Positions 23,541 to 34,189 of a DNA stretch of 64,000 bases are shown piece after piece. The notes beneath the pieces are model-generated. The model searched no databases and was not told where the DNA came from. It saw only the letters and a list, made by a program, of their open reading frames with translations. The position numbers were made by a program, and so were the translations under genes. This DNA is from Pseudacidovorax sp. NFM-22 (GTDB lineage: Bacteria; Pseudomonadota; Gammaproteobacteria; Burkholderiales; Burkholderiaceae_C). Position 1 is the first letter of the stretch. Each line of letters opens with the position of its first letter. Location of the stretch: positions 1 through 64,000 of the forward strand of contig NZ_JACBFY010000012.1 of assembly GCF_021401245.1 (NCBI RefSeq), read 5' to 3'.

Positions 23541-23698
23541 GGGGTCTCCGGAAAAAGGAAATCGAGAAGCAGCGGGAGCGCGTGCAAATGCACGCATCCC
23601 CGTCCTGTGCGCGACCCACGGGGCGCGCACGACATACCGACGTCACAGGGGCTGCCTAGATTGCGGCCTCCATTAAAAAACAGAGTCGGAGTTTCTTC

Positions 23699-26179
23699 AT
23701 GCAACAGACACGCATCGCAGCCGCGATCGCCATGAGCCTGGCCTTGGCCGCCTGCGGCGGGGGTGGAGGTGGCGGCGCCACCTTCGTGCCCGGAACGGGC
23801 CTGGGCACGGGCACTGCCCCATCGCCCACGCCGGCCCCATCGCCCGCACCCAGCCCTGCACCGGGCGCATCCCCGGCTCCGGCACCCGGGACGACGCCCG
23901 CGCCCACTCCCGCGCCCGAGCCGGAACCCGCCGCCAAGGTGCTGCTGGAGGAAAGCTTCACCGGCCTGAGCGACCTGCCCGCCAACTGGGCCCGCCCCGC
24001 GGCCAACAAGGGCACCGTGAGCGTGCGCGACGGCAGCCTCTACATCGACGGACGGGCCGACAGCTTCGCCATGACCGCCGTCGCCCTGCCGCCAGCGCTC
24101 GCCGAGCTGTCCGACTACCGCATCGACGTGGTCTTCACCTTCGAGGCGGCCAACAACAATGCGCGCTGGGGCAGCGTGATGTACCGGAGCTCGGCCGCCG
24201 CGGCCACGCCGGCCTACGAGCCCTACCACCAGTTCGCGATCCGCCAGAACGCCACCGCCAGCAACGGCACCGAGTTCGCGCTGCGCAAGGCGGGCGCGTG
24301 GACGGTGCAGTCCACCAAGGCCTTCGGCTCGGCCATCGACAGCGGCAAGACCTACACCGCCACCGTGATCGTGCACGGCAACCGCGCCCGCCAGTACCTG
24401 GACAACGTGCTGATGCACGACGTCACGCTGGACGCCGCCGCGCCCGCCAAGGGCGGCATCGGCCTGCAGACGGCCGGCCTGCTGATGCGGGTGGACAGCA
24501 TCAAGGTGAGCGAGCAGCTCAAGCCCCTGCCCGAGATCAGCACGCCCGCCGCGCTGCAGGACACGGGCACTGCAGCCGCCATGGCACCGACGCTGGTACA
24601 GCCCATGGCCGCCAGCACCAACCTGGCCGCCACCGGTGCCAGCCATGCGCTGTTCCGCATCGACAGCACGCTGAGCCTGCGCAGCGCCAGCGGCGAAAGC
24701 CTGGGCAGCCTGGCCCAGTACCTGGCCGACCGCAACCGGGCCACGGCGCCAGTGCTGCGCATCGCCGACGACGCCACGGTGGACGCCCTGGCCCGCTACG
24801 CGCAGGAAAACGACCTGAGCGACGTGACCCTGCTGTCCGACCAGGTGAGCCTGCTGGCCCGTGCGCGCACGCTGATGCCGATGGTGCGTGCGGCGGTGGA
24901 CTTCTCGGGCTCCGGCCTGCTCGACGCCAGCACGCAGAGCGTGATGCAGGTGGTGAGCGCCACCAACAAGGCCCGCGCCAAGATCGCCGTGCTGCCGCCC
25001 GCGATGACGCAGCGCGCCACCGTGGCCCAGCTGCAGCGCCTGCTGATCACGGCCTGGGCCGCCAGCAGCGCCAGCACGCCCACCGAGGCCGCGCAGGTGC
25101 TGACCACCGGCGTGAACGGCGTGCTCGCCAGCGACGGTGCCGTCTTCGCCCGCGTGATGCGCAAGCTGCCCGCCAACACGCTGCTGCGCAAGCCGCTGGT
25201 GATCGGCCACCGCGGCATGCCGCAGGGCACAGGCGACGAGAACACGCTGGCCAGCGCGCAGGCCGCCGTGGCGGCGGGCGCCGACGTGGTGGAGAACGAC
25301 ATCTACCTCACCAGCGACAAGCACCTGGTCATCATGCATGACGACACGGTGGACCGGACCACCAACGGCACCGGCCGCATCGAGTCGATGACGCTGGCCC
25401 AGGTCAAGCAGCTGCGCACGAAGGTGGGCAACCGCGAGGTGCCGACGCTGCAGGAATACTTCAGCGCCTTCAAGGGCCGGCCGATCACGCACTTCATCGA
25501 GCTCAAGAGCAGCAACACCGGCCTGGTGGCGCAACTCAAGAACGAACTGGACGCGGCGGGCACGCGCGACCAGGCGGTGGCCATCTCCTTCCTGGGCGAC
25601 CAGCTCAACCGCGCGGGCCAGACGCTGCCCGAACTCTCGACGGGCTTCCTCAACAGCAATGCCGACGCCAGCGATCCGCAGGTGGCGGTGCGCAACATCC
25701 TGGCGGCCGTGCAGCCCTATTCGTCCACCTACAACCCGGCCTACGGCGGGCTGAGCCAGGCGACGATGGAAGCAGGCAAGCACCGCGGCATCACCTTCTG
25801 GCCCTGGACCGTCAACGACCAGGCGGCGTTCCATCGCTACTACAGCTACGGCACGCACGGCATCACCACCGACTACGCCTTCTGGGCGAAGGACTTTCCG
25901 GTGGAGATCGCCGCGGCGGCCACGGCCACCGTCGGCGTCAACACCGCGGTGACGCTGCCCGTGACGCTGACCACGCAGGTGGGCGGCAGCATCGCCGCGC
26001 AGAGCAACGTGATGGCCATGATCGACGGCACCGCCCCCTTCGTGCAGAGCGCGGAAGGCGACCTGCGCTTCACCGGCGCCGGCACCGCCGTGGTTCTGCC
26101 CGGCTACCGCCACAAGATGGGCGACGGCACCTACAGCTACGTGATCGTCGCCAAGCCGGTGAGTCTGACCGTGCGCTGA
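23699..26179 (+). CDS. Secreted lipoprotein with glycerophosphodiester phosphodiesterase domain
   Basis: 826 residues. A signal peptide ends in a lipobox (LALAAC) near residue 19, followed by a glycine run and a Pro/Ala/Ser/Thr linker to about residue 78. Residues 80-275 look like a beta-sandwich of the laminin-G/concanavalin kind. The GDPD domain begins near 500 with VIGHRGMPQ, then DENTLASAQ, ADVVENDIYLT and MHDDTVDRTTNGTG, supplying the metal and catalytic His, Glu and Asp residues. It ends near 735 with FWPWTVND. A C-terminal beta-rich tail follows. It should sit on the outer membrane and hydrolyse glycerophosphodiesters from phospholipids or teichoic-type polymers. It interrupts the liu gene order on the opposite strand. 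Confidence 0.9.
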   Translation: MQQTRIAAAIAMSLALAACGGGGGGGATFVPGTGLGTGTAPSPTPAPSPAPSPAPGASPAPAPGTTPAPTPAPEPEPAAKVLLEESFTGLSDLPANWARPAANKGTVSVRDGSLYIDGRADSFAMTAVALPPALAELSDYRIDVVFTFEAANNNARWGSVMYRSSAAAATPAYEPYHQFAIRQNATASNGTEFALRKAGAWTVQSTKAFGSAIDSGKTYTATVIVHGNRARQYLDNVLMHDVTLDAAAPAKGGIGLQTAGLLMRVDSIKVSEQLKPLPEISTPAALQDTGTAAAMAPTLVQPMAASTNLAATGASHALFRIDSTLSLRSASGESLGSLAQYLADRNRATAPVLRIADDATVDALARYAQENDLSDVTLLSDQVSLLARARTLMPMVRAAVDFSGSGLLDASTQSVMQVVSATNKARAKIAVLPPAMTQRATVAQLQRLLITAWAASSASTPTEAAQVLTTGVNGVLASDGAVFARVMRKLPANTLLRKPLVIGHRGMPQGTGDENTLASAQAAVAAGADVVENDIYLTSDKHLVIMHDDTVDRTTNGTGRIESMTLAQVKQLRTKVGNREVPTLQEYFSAFKGRPITHFIELKSSNTGLVAQLKNELDAAGTRDQAVAISFLGDQLNRAGQTLPELSTGFLNSNADASDPQVAVRNILAAVQPYSSTYNPAYGGLSQATMEAGKHRGITFWPWTVNDQAAFHRYYSYGTHGITTDYAFWAKDFPVEIAAAATATVGVNTAVTLPVTLTTQVGGSIAAQSNVMAMIDGTAPFVQSAEGDLRFTGAGTAVVLPGYRHKMGDGTYSYVIVAKPVSLTVR

Positions 26180-26190
26180 AAGAGCGCTGC

Positions 26191-26212
26191 CGCGGGCCGG
26201 CTGCGGCCCGCG
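26191..26212. terminator. Convergent hairpin
   Basis: CGCGGGCC-GGCTGC-GGCCCGCG lies in the 44-base gap between the convergent lipoprotein and ghrA genes. It is symmetric and could act for both, but neither side has a clear T tract. Confidence 0.55.
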
Positions 26213-26223
26213 CGCGGCGATGC

Positions 26224-27144
26224 TCAGTAGCCGCGCTGCGGATCGACCACGCCCGCGATGGGCTGGCCGGCCTGCAGCGCGCGGATCTTGCCGGCGATCT
26301 GTGCGATGGACTCGCTGCGCAGCGTGCGGGCCGACCCGTGCGGCGTGACGGTGATCTTCGGATGCCGCCAGAAGGCATGGTCGGCGGGCAGCGGCTCCTG
26401 CTGGAACACGTCGAGCGTGGCCCCAGCCAGCTTGCCGCTGTCGATCAGCGGGATCAGGTCCTCTTCCACCAGATGGCCGCCGCGTGCGATGTGGATCAGG
26501 TAGCCGCCGGGCTTGAGGGCCGACAGCGTGGTGCGGTTGAGGATGCCGCGCGTGGCATCGGTCAGCGGCAGCAGGTTGACCAGCACACGCGTGTTGACCA
26601 GAAAGTCGCCCAGCCGCGCCTCGCCCGCGAAGGTGCGCACGCCCTCGATGGACTTGGGCGTGCGGCTCCAGCCCAGCACCGGAAACTCGAACTGCTGCAC
26701 CGCGCGCGCCACGCGCTCGCCCAGCACACCCAGACCCATGATGCCGACCGGGAAGTCGGCCCGCGCGAGCGGCTTGCGGTAGACCCAGCGGCCCTGCCGC
26801 GCCTCGGCCTCGTAGACGTCGAACTCGCGAAAGTGCCGGATCAGCGCATGGCACACGTACTCGGCCATCTGTACCGACATGCCGGCATCGTCCAGCCGCA
26901 CGATCTTCAGGGTGGGCGGCAGGTCGAGCTTCGTGATCGCGTCCACGCCCGCGCCGATGTTGAACATGGCCTTCAGGCCCGGCTGCTCGTCCACCATCTG
27001 CTGGGGCGGTGCCCACACCACGGCGTAATCGGCCTGCGGGCTGCCGGGCGTCCAGTCGACGATCTCGGCATCCGGCAGGGCGGCGTGCAGGCCCTCGATC
27101 CATGGGGCGGATTTGGTGTCGGTCAGGCAGAGGGCGATGCGCAT
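26224..27144 (-). CDS. ghrA: Glyoxylate/hydroxypyruvate reductase A-like dehydrogenase
   Basis: 306 residues. GIMGLGVLGERVARAV near residue 138 binds NAD(P). IHIARGGHLVEED, DVFQQEPLP and TPHGSARTL supply the catalytic Arg, Glu and His of the D-2-hydroxyacid dehydrogenase family. The overall length and the AMFNIGAGVDAI block match GhrA, which reduces glyoxylate and hydroxypyruvate. It lies 39 bases after liuD and could share its transcript, but has no known step in leucine catabolism. Confidence 0.9.
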   Translation of the reverse strand: MRIALCLTDTKSAPWIEGLHAALPDAEIVDWTPGSPQADYAVVWAPPQQMVDEQPGLKAMFNIGAGVDAITKLDLPPTLKIVRLDDAGMSVQMAEYVCHALIRHFREFDVYEAEARQGRWVYRKPLARADFPVGIMGLGVLGERVARAVQQFEFPVLGWSRTPKSIEGVRTFAGEARLGDFLVNTRVLVNLLPLTDATRGILNRTTLSALKPGGYLIHIARGGHLVEEDLIPLIDSGKLAGATLDVFQQEPLPADHAFWRHPKITVTPHGSARTLRSESIAQIAGKIRALQAGQPIAGVVDPQRGY

Positions 27145-27183
27145 GAGGGCGTGCAAGAAGGCTGTGGAAGACAGCCCGCGATG

Positions 27184-29202
27184 CTACGCGGCCAAGCGCA
27201 GGAGCTCTGCCCCCTCGGTGACCTGGTCGCCGGGCGCGAACAGCAGCTCGGCGACGGTGCCATCGGCCGGCGCGGCGATGGTGTGCTCCATCTTCATGGC
27301 CTCCATCACCGCCAGCGGCTGGCCCTTGCTCACCGTGTCGCCCGCCTTGACGGCGAAGGACACCACCTTGCCCGGCATCGGTGCCGTCAGGCGCCCGCCT
27401 TCGGCCTGGGTGTCGCCCGCATGGGCGAGACGGTCCACGGCATCGATGCGGCCGGCGCCGGCCTGGCCGAACACATGCCACTGGTCCTGGTGGCGGTGCA
27501 CGGCCAGCACCTCGCGGCGGCCGGCGAAGTCCAGCGACAGGCGGCCGTCGGGCAGCAGTTGCCAGGCCAGGTCGCCCGCGACCTGCGACTCGCCCTCGCC
27601 CACGCTCAGGTGCCGCATGGCGCCCGGGCCATAACGCAGCAGCGCCGTGGCGCCCTGGCCGTTGGCGTCGAAGGCGAAGGTCCGCGTGGCCAGGCCCAGG
27701 CCGCGCCAGCCGTCGGCACGGCCGAAGGGGCCGCCCGCGGCCTGCGCCGCCTCGTCGGCCAGCTGGCGGGCCACCACGGCCGCGGCCAGCAGCGGCAGGC
27801 CCAGCGGATCGCGGTCGAAGAGCTGCGCCCGCTCGCGCTCGATCAGCGCCGTGTCCAGCCGCGCCTTCGAGAAGGACTCGGTGGCCAGCACGCCGCGCAG
27901 GAACTGCACGTTGGTGGCCACGCCGACGATCTGCACCTGCGCGAGCGCGGCGTCGAGCCGGGCCAGCGCCTGCTCGCGCGTGTCGCCGTGCACGATCAGC
28001 TTGGCGATCATGGAGTCGTAGTAGGGCGAGATCTCGCCGCCCTCGCGCACGCCATCGTCGATGCGCACATCGGCCCGCGCGAAGGCCGCGGCGGCCGGCT
28101 TGCGGTAGACGGTCAGCGGGCCGGTGGCGGGCAGGAAGCCCTTGTCCGGGTTCTCGGCGCAGATGCGCGCCTCGATGGCATGGCCGTGGATGCGCAGGTC
28201 GTCCTGGGCCAGCGGCAGCGGCTCGCCGGCGGCCACGCGCAGTTGCCATTCCACGAGGTCCAGGCCGGTGATGGCCTCGGTCACCGGATGCTCCACCTGC
28301 AGCCGCGTGTTCATCTCCATGAAGTAGAAGGTCATGGCCTCGGGCGCGTCGTAGCCGCCGGTCTGCTCGACGATGAACTCGACCGTGCCGGCGCCCACGT
28401 AGTCCACGGCGCGGGCCGCATCGACGGCGGCCTGGCCCATGCGCTGGCGCAGCGCGGGCGGCATGCCGGGCGCGGGCGCCTCTTCCAGCACCTTCTGGTG
28501 GCGGCGCTGCACCGAGCAGTCGCGCTCGAACAGGTGCACGTAGTGGCCCTGCGTGTCGCCGAAGACCTGGATCTCGATGTGCCGCGGGCGCTGCACGTAC
28601 TTCTCGATCAGCACCGCGTCATCGCCGAAGCTGTTGATCGCCTCGCGCTGGCAGCTGGCCAGGGCGGCGGCGAAGTCTTCGCTCTTCTCGACGATGCGCA
28701 TGCCCTTGCCGCCACCACCCGCGCTGGCCTTGATGAGCACGGGGTAGCCGATGCGGTCGGCCTCGCGCTGCAGCAGGGCCGGGTCCTGGTCGGCACCGTG
28801 GTAGCCGGGCACCAGCGGTACGCCGGCCTTCTCCATCAGCCGCTTGGACTCGGCCTTCAGGCCCATGGCCTGGATCGCCGAGGGCGGCGGGCCGATGAAC
28901 ACCAGGCCCGCCTCGGCGCAGGCACGGGCGAAGTCCTCGTTCTCGGACAGGAAGCCGTAGCCGGGGTGGATGGCCTCGGCGCCGGTGGCGCGGGCGGCTT
29001 CGAGGATGCGCTCCCAGCGCAGGTAGCTCTCCTTGGGCGCGTTGCCGCCCAGGGCCACGGCCTCGTCGCAGGCGCGCACGTGGTTGGCCTGCGCGTCGGC
29101 GTCGGAATACACGGCCACGGTGCGCACGCCCAGGCGGCGCGCGGTGGCCGCCACGCGGCAGGCGATCTCGCCTCTATTGGCGATGAGGATCTTCTTGAAC
29201 AT
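27184..29202 (-). CDS. liuD: Methylcrotonyl-CoA carboxylase biotin-containing subunit
   Basis: 672 residues. The biotin carboxylase domain occupies about 1-450: KILIANRGEIACRV, the ATP-grasp glycine loop KASAGGGGKGMRIV, MEMNTRLQVEHPVTE and the ARICAENP motif. A BT-type linker region follows. The C-terminal biotinyl domain has EAMKMEH, with the biotin-accepting lysine, near residue 640. With LiuB it carboxylates 3-methylcrotonyl-CoA. Assignment to methylcrotonyl-CoA rather than acetyl- or propionyl-CoA rests on the neighbouring liu genes. ATG 29202 lies inside the 3' end of the DUF4126 gene, a 29-base overlap. Confidence 0.94.
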   Translation of the reverse strand: MFKKILIANRGEIACRVAATARRLGVRTVAVYSDADAQANHVRACDEAVALGGNAPKESYLRWERILEAARATGAEAIHPGYGFLSENEDFARACAEAGLVFIGPPPSAIQAMGLKAESKRLMEKAGVPLVPGYHGADQDPALLQREADRIGYPVLIKASAGGGGKGMRIVEKSEDFAAALASCQREAINSFGDDAVLIEKYVQRPRHIEIQVFGDTQGHYVHLFERDCSVQRRHQKVLEEAPAPGMPPALRQRMGQAAVDAARAVDYVGAGTVEFIVEQTGGYDAPEAMTFYFMEMNTRLQVEHPVTEAITGLDLVEWQLRVAAGEPLPLAQDDLRIHGHAIEARICAENPDKGFLPATGPLTVYRKPAAAAFARADVRIDDGVREGGEISPYYDSMIAKLIVHGDTREQALARLDAALAQVQIVGVATNVQFLRGVLATESFSKARLDTALIERERAQLFDRDPLGLPLLAAAVVARQLADEAAQAAGGPFGRADGWRGLGLATRTFAFDANGQGATALLRYGPGAMRHLSVGEGESQVAGDLAWQLLPDGRLSLDFAGRREVLAVHRHQDQWHVFGQAGAGRIDAVDRLAHAGDTQAEGGRLTAPMPGKVVSFAVKAGDTVSKGQPLAVMEAMKMEHTIAAPADGTVAELLFAPGDQVTEGAELLRLAA

Positions 29203-29875
29203 GAGGCAGGTCTCCGGACGATGTTGTGCCGCGGCGACCGCGGGCGAAGGCAGGGGCGACACCCGGGTCGGGCCGGCCGCTGAAGATGCGCGTGAGGCGG
29301 CCGACGAGCGCGCGCAGAAAGCGCCAGCTCTTGCGGATCAGCCACACGCTGAGGACGAGCACGACCACCAGCGCCACCAGGAAGACCAGCGGATGCGCCA
29401 ACGCCAGCCACAGGCCGGCGGGCACCAGCGAATCCTCGGCGAGCGAGGCGCCCACGTTGGTGAAGGGCTCAGGCGAGGTGTTGATGGCCGCCCGCGTGGT
29501 GGCCTTGGCCGCATGGGCCGTGGCCGCGAAGCCGCCGCCCACCAGCGCCGCCACCACCGCCATGGCCGCATGATCGGCGCCGAACACCGAGGCCGCGAGC
29601 GCCGCACCGGCCGGGATGCGGATCACCGTGTGGACCATGTCCCAGAGCGAATCCAGCCCCGGGATCTTGTCGGCGAAGAATTCGACGAAGTCCAGGAAGC
29701 CGCTGACGATCAGCACCACCGGATGCGACAGCGCCTGCAGCCCCGCCGGCAGCGGCACCCAGCTCAGCCAGCCAGCCAGGCCGACCAGCAGCACCGCCAG
29801 GTACAGCCGCACGCCGCTGGCCCAGCCGAGGGCAGCGGCCAGCGCGAGCAGCTGGGGAAAGTCCAGGCCTTCCAT
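29174..29875 (-). CDS. DUF4126 membrane protein
   Basis: 233 residues with about five hydrophobic helices. ASGVRLYLAVLLVGLAGW near the N-terminus and the FVEFFADKIPGLDSLWD block are characteristic of DUF4126, a membrane family of unknown function. AxxAATxHxxKATTRAxxNTSPEPFTN near residue 120-145 is its conserved central loop. It is embedded between liuC and liuD and overlaps the start of liuD, so it is co-transcribed with the leucine genes without an obvious role in them. The C-terminal 35 residues are polar. Confidence 0.9.
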   Translation of the reverse strand: MEGLDFPQLLALAAALGWASGVRLYLAVLLVGLAGWLSWVPLPAGLQALSHPVVLIVSGFLDFVEFFADKIPGLDSLWDMVHTVIRIPAGAALAASVFGADHAAMAVVAALVGGGFAATAHAAKATTRAAINTSPEPFTNVGASLAEDSLVPAGLWLALAHPLVFLVALVVVLVLSVWLIRKSWRFLRALVGRLTRIFSGRPDPGVAPAFARGRRGTTSSGDLPHVQEDPHRQ

Positions 29876-29885
29876 CAGCGACCGA

Positions 29886-30680
29886 TCAGCGCGCCTGGGT
29901 CCAGGCCGGCTTGCGCTTTTCCAGGAAGGCGCGCAGGCCTTCCTGCCCTTCCTCGCTGGCGCGCAGGGCGGCGATGCGGCGCACCGTCTCGGCCGTCAGC
30001 GCGTCGTCGATGGGCTGGCCGGTCACGTCGCGCAGCAGGCGTTTGGATTCGGCCACGGCGCCGGGTGCGGCGGCCAGGATGTTCTTGAGCACCTCGTCGA
30101 CCTTGGCGTCCAGCGCGTCGGCGGCCACCACCTCGTGCACGAGACCGAGGCGGTGGGCCTCGGCCGCCGTGAATCGCTCGGCGGTGAGGAAGTAGCGCTG
30201 CGCGGCCCGTGCGCCCATCGCCCGGATCACATAGGGGCTGATGGTGGCGGGGATGAGGCCGATCTTGACCTCGCTGAGGCAGTAGTGCGCGCTGTCGGCG
30301 CTGATGGCCACGTCGCACACCGACACCAGGCCCATGCCGCCCGCGTACACGTCGCCCTGGATGCGCGCGATGACCGGCAGGCGGCTGTCGGCCAGGGTGC
30401 GCAGCATGCGCGGCAGGCCGGCGGCGTCCTGCAGGTTCTGCTCGGGCGTGAAGCTGGCGGCGCGCTTCATCCAGTTGAGGTTGGCGCCGGCGCAGAAGGC
30501 CGGACCGCGCCCGCCCAGCACCACGGCACGCACGCCGTTCGCGGCCTGGGCCTGCGCAACGGCCTCGGCCAGCTCGCGGATGAAGACGTCGTCGATGGCG
30601 TTGCGCATCTCGGGCCGGTTGAGCCAGATGCGCGCGACAGGGCCGTCGATGGTCAGTTCGAGCGTGGTGAAGTCGGTCAT
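29886..30680 (-). CDS. liuC: Methylglutaconyl-CoA hydratase (enoyl-CoA hydratase family)
   Basis: 264 residues. GRGPAFCAGANLNWMKR near residue 60 is the first oxyanion-hole loop, in the form typical of methylglutaconyl-CoA hydratases (the CAGAxLxWM pattern). VYAGGMGLVSVCDVAIS near 112 is the second loop, and LSEVKIGLIPATISPYV follows. It hydrates 3-methylglutaconyl-CoA to HMG-CoA, between the carboxylase (LiuB/LiuD) and the lyase (LiuE). The start at 30680 is the conserved MTDFTTLELT. Confidence 0.93.
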   Translation of the reverse strand: MTDFTTLELTIDGPVARIWLNRPEMRNAIDDVFIRELAEAVAQAQAANGVRAVVLGGRGPAFCAGANLNWMKRAASFTPEQNLQDAAGLPRMLRTLADSRLPVIARIQGDVYAGGMGLVSVCDVAISADSAHYCLSEVKIGLIPATISPYVIRAMGARAAQRYFLTAERFTAAEAHRLGLVHEVVAADALDAKVDEVLKNILAAAPGAVAESKRLLRDVTGQPIDDALTAETVRRIAALRASEEGQEGLRAFLEKRKPAWTQAR

Positions 30681-30712
30681 GGCGTGTCTCGTCGTGTCGT
30701 TGAAAGGGGCGC

Positions 30713-31675
30713 TCAGTCGCGCAACGCCGGAAAGCCCAGCCGCTGCAGAAAGCCAGACACCACCGGCTGCCAGGCCTGCGGTGCGCGGGTGAAGGTGCTG
30801 TGGCCGTCCTCGCCCTGGGGCGGAAACTGCAGCAACTCGCCGGTGCCGCCCGCCGCGCGGAAGGCGGAGAACCATTGCCGCGGCCAGTCGGCACCGAAGT
30901 ACTGGTCGTTCTCGGCATACAGCCACAGCGTGGGGATGCGCACGCTGCGGCCGTAGCTGGCGAAGAGCTCGCCCATCTGCTGCGGCGAGCAGGGCTGGCC
31001 GGCATGGGTGCGCGGATTGCCGCCGCCCCCGCCGGCGAAGTTGATCGCGGCCACCACGCCGGGCGTGGCCCGCGCCGCGGCGGCGATGGCCGTGGCCCCG
31101 CCATAGGACTGGCCCACGATGACGGCGCGCGCCGGGTCCGCGCCGGGCATGGCGCGCACGGCGGCCAGCGCCGCGAGCGCCTGGTCGGCCGCGGCGCCGT
31201 AGCCCGCGGGATAGTCGCGCCGCTGGCAGGCGCCGCTGTCCTCCACGTCCGGCCCGCCCGTCACGCCGTAGCCCACGCGCGTGGGCACCGCGACGATGAA
31301 GCCGTGGCGCACGAAGAAGCGGGAGGCCTCGTGATAGCGCGCGCGGCCCAGCGCCGCGCGGCCGGCCGCGTCGACCGCCCGGCCGTGGTTGAGCACCAGC
31401 ACCGGGGCGGGGTGCGGATTGGCGTCGTCGTCGAACACGGTGACGCGGATGGTCTGGGCGACGCGGCGGCCCTGCATGTCCTGCACGGCGACGGGCACGT
31501 CGAGCTGGGTTTCGCGCAGCACCGCATGAGCAGGAAGAAAGAAAGCCGCCAGCGGCAGGGCCAGCCATGCACGCCGGAGGGCACTGGCAATCTTCCGCAC
31601 CAACGCCCGCCACACAGGGCCGCGCCCAACGGGCAGGCGGCCAGTGCGAGACGGATGGCGGTCGCGTGGGTGCAC
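30713..31675 (-). CDS. Exported alpha/beta hydrolase
   Basis: 320 residues, including about 50 N-terminal residues with a basic region and the hydrophobic stretch WLALPLAAFFLPAHA, which looks like a signal peptide cut near AHA. The catalytic serine lies in VIVGQSYGGATA. LYAENDQYFGADW gives the likely Asp and GEDGHSTF the His. It resembles dienelactone hydrolase/CocE-type esterases. The location between vapBC and liuC on the same strand suggests co-transcription. Substrate unknown. Confidence 0.85.
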   Translation of the reverse strand: MHPRDRHPSRTGRLPVGRGPVWRALVRKIASALRRAWLALPLAAFFLPAHAVLRETQLDVPVAVQDMQGRRVAQTIRVTVFDDDANPHPAPVLVLNHGRAVDAAGRAALGRARYHEASRFFVRHGFIVAVPTRVGYGVTGGPDVEDSGACQRRDYPAGYGAAADQALAALAAVRAMPGADPARAVIVGQSYGGATAIAAAARATPGVVAAINFAGGGGGNPRTHAGQPCSPQQMGELFASYGRSVRIPTLWLYAENDQYFGADWPRQWFSAFRAAGGTGELLQFPPQGEDGHSTFTRAPQAWQPVVSGFLQRLGFPALRD

Positions 31676-31679
31676 GGCT

Positions 31680-32072
31680 TCAGTTCTTCCAGCCGTTCAG
31701 GCCGTCGATGCCGTCGAAATCGCGGTCGCCGTGCAGGAGCGCACAGCCATGCTCCACGCACCAGGCGGCGACCATCAGGTCGATGGGGCTTCGTACGGTG
31801 ATGCCGCGCCGCCGCTGCTGGCGATAGATGTCGGCGGCGCGCAGGGCCACGGCTTCACCGCCGGCCGTGGCGATGGGCAAGGCCGCCAGAGCTTCGCGTG
31901 CAAGGCGCCACTCGCGGTCGTGGGCAAAGCCGCGCAGCACCTCCATGAGGACGAGGTCCAGCAAGACCAGTTGGTCCTCGTTGCCCTCCATGAGCGACCG
32001 CAGCGCTGTCGTCTGGGCCGTCTCCCGGTTACGGAAGAAGTCGATCCAGACACTGGAATCGACCGTCATCAT
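31680..32072 (-). CDS. vapC: VapC-type PIN-domain toxin ribonuclease
   Basis: 130 residues. MTVDSSVWIDFFRN holds the first catalytic Asp. DLVLMEVLRGF gives the Glu, and the DLMVAAWCVEHGCALLHGDRDFDGI segment gives the two further Asp residues. Together these are the four acidic residues of a PIN nuclease. VapC enzymes cut tRNA or rRNA when not held by VapB. It overlaps the vapB stop by four bases. Confidence 0.93.
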   Translation of the reverse strand: MMTVDSSVWIDFFRNRETAQTTALRSLMEGNEDQLVLLDLVLMEVLRGFAHDREWRLAREALAALPIATAGGEAVALRAADIYRQQRRRGITVRSPIDLMVAAWCVEHGCALLHGDRDFDGIDGLNGWKN

Positions 32073-32332
32073 GGCCGCGAGCGCCTCTTCGACACGTACG
32101 GCGCAGGCGCCGGCTCCTGGACGGCCCGCGGCTCGGCCGGCAGGCGCGTCCAGTCGATGCTTTCGTCGCCCATCCAATGCAGCTTGCCGCGCAATGCCAG
32201 CAGTTTCTGGTAGGCCTCGCGCCGGGCCAGCAGCCGAAGGCCCTCTTCCACCGCCTCCTTTTTGGTCTTGAAGCCGCCGGCCCGCATGGCGGCCTCCATC
32301 AGCGCGTCGTCGATCACGATGTTGGTCCGCAT
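32069..32332 (-). CDS. vapB: VapB-type antitoxin
   Basis: 87 residues. MRTNIVIDDALMEAAMRAGG is a ribbon-helix-helix start and KTKKEAVEEGLRLLARREA the following helix, as in the VapB family with MRTNI(V/N)IDD. The C-terminal tail (residues 50-87) would occupy the PIN active site. Such antitoxins repress their own promoter; the 46 bases between liuB and this gene are the only room for one, and contain the direct-looking GTGTATGAAAACGG and ATCATACACAT halves. Confidence 0.92.
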   Translation of the reverse strand: MRTNIVIDDALMEAAMRAGGFKTKKEAVEEGLRLLARREAYQKLLALRGKLHWMGDESIDWTRLPAEPRAVQEPAPAPYVSKRRSRP

Positions 32333-32335
32333 CGC

Positions 32336-32377
32336 ACCCCCTGTGTGTATGAAAACGGAAAATCATACACATCGCCC
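32336..32377 (-). promoter_or_regulatory. Candidate vapBC promoter/operator
   Basis: In the gap before vapB, TGTGTATGA and TCATACACA form an inverted repeat with 12 bases between the arms (about 32343-32372). A ribbon-helix-helix antitoxin would be expected to bind such a site. Inferred from symmetry and position. Confidence 0.5.
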
Positions 32378-32378
32378 A

Positions 32379-34076
<1,698 letters not shown>

Positions 34077-34189
34077 GAATGTCCTTGGAGCATGACGCGC
34101 GGCCGCTCGCCGCGCGAAGATGATGCGAACCCTCGGCGGCGGCGGACACTCCTGGCCCGGCCCCCCGCGTTACTCAAGAATCGCTCGAA

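Noticed and set aside
23537..28249. 1570-residue minus-strand frame
   Set aside because: Runs antisense through the GDPD lipoprotein and in other frames through ghrA and liuD; composition is typical of high-GC shadow frames.
26338..29283. 981-residue plus-strand frame
   Set aside because: Antisense to ghrA and liuD, both of which carry clear catalytic motifs on the minus strand.
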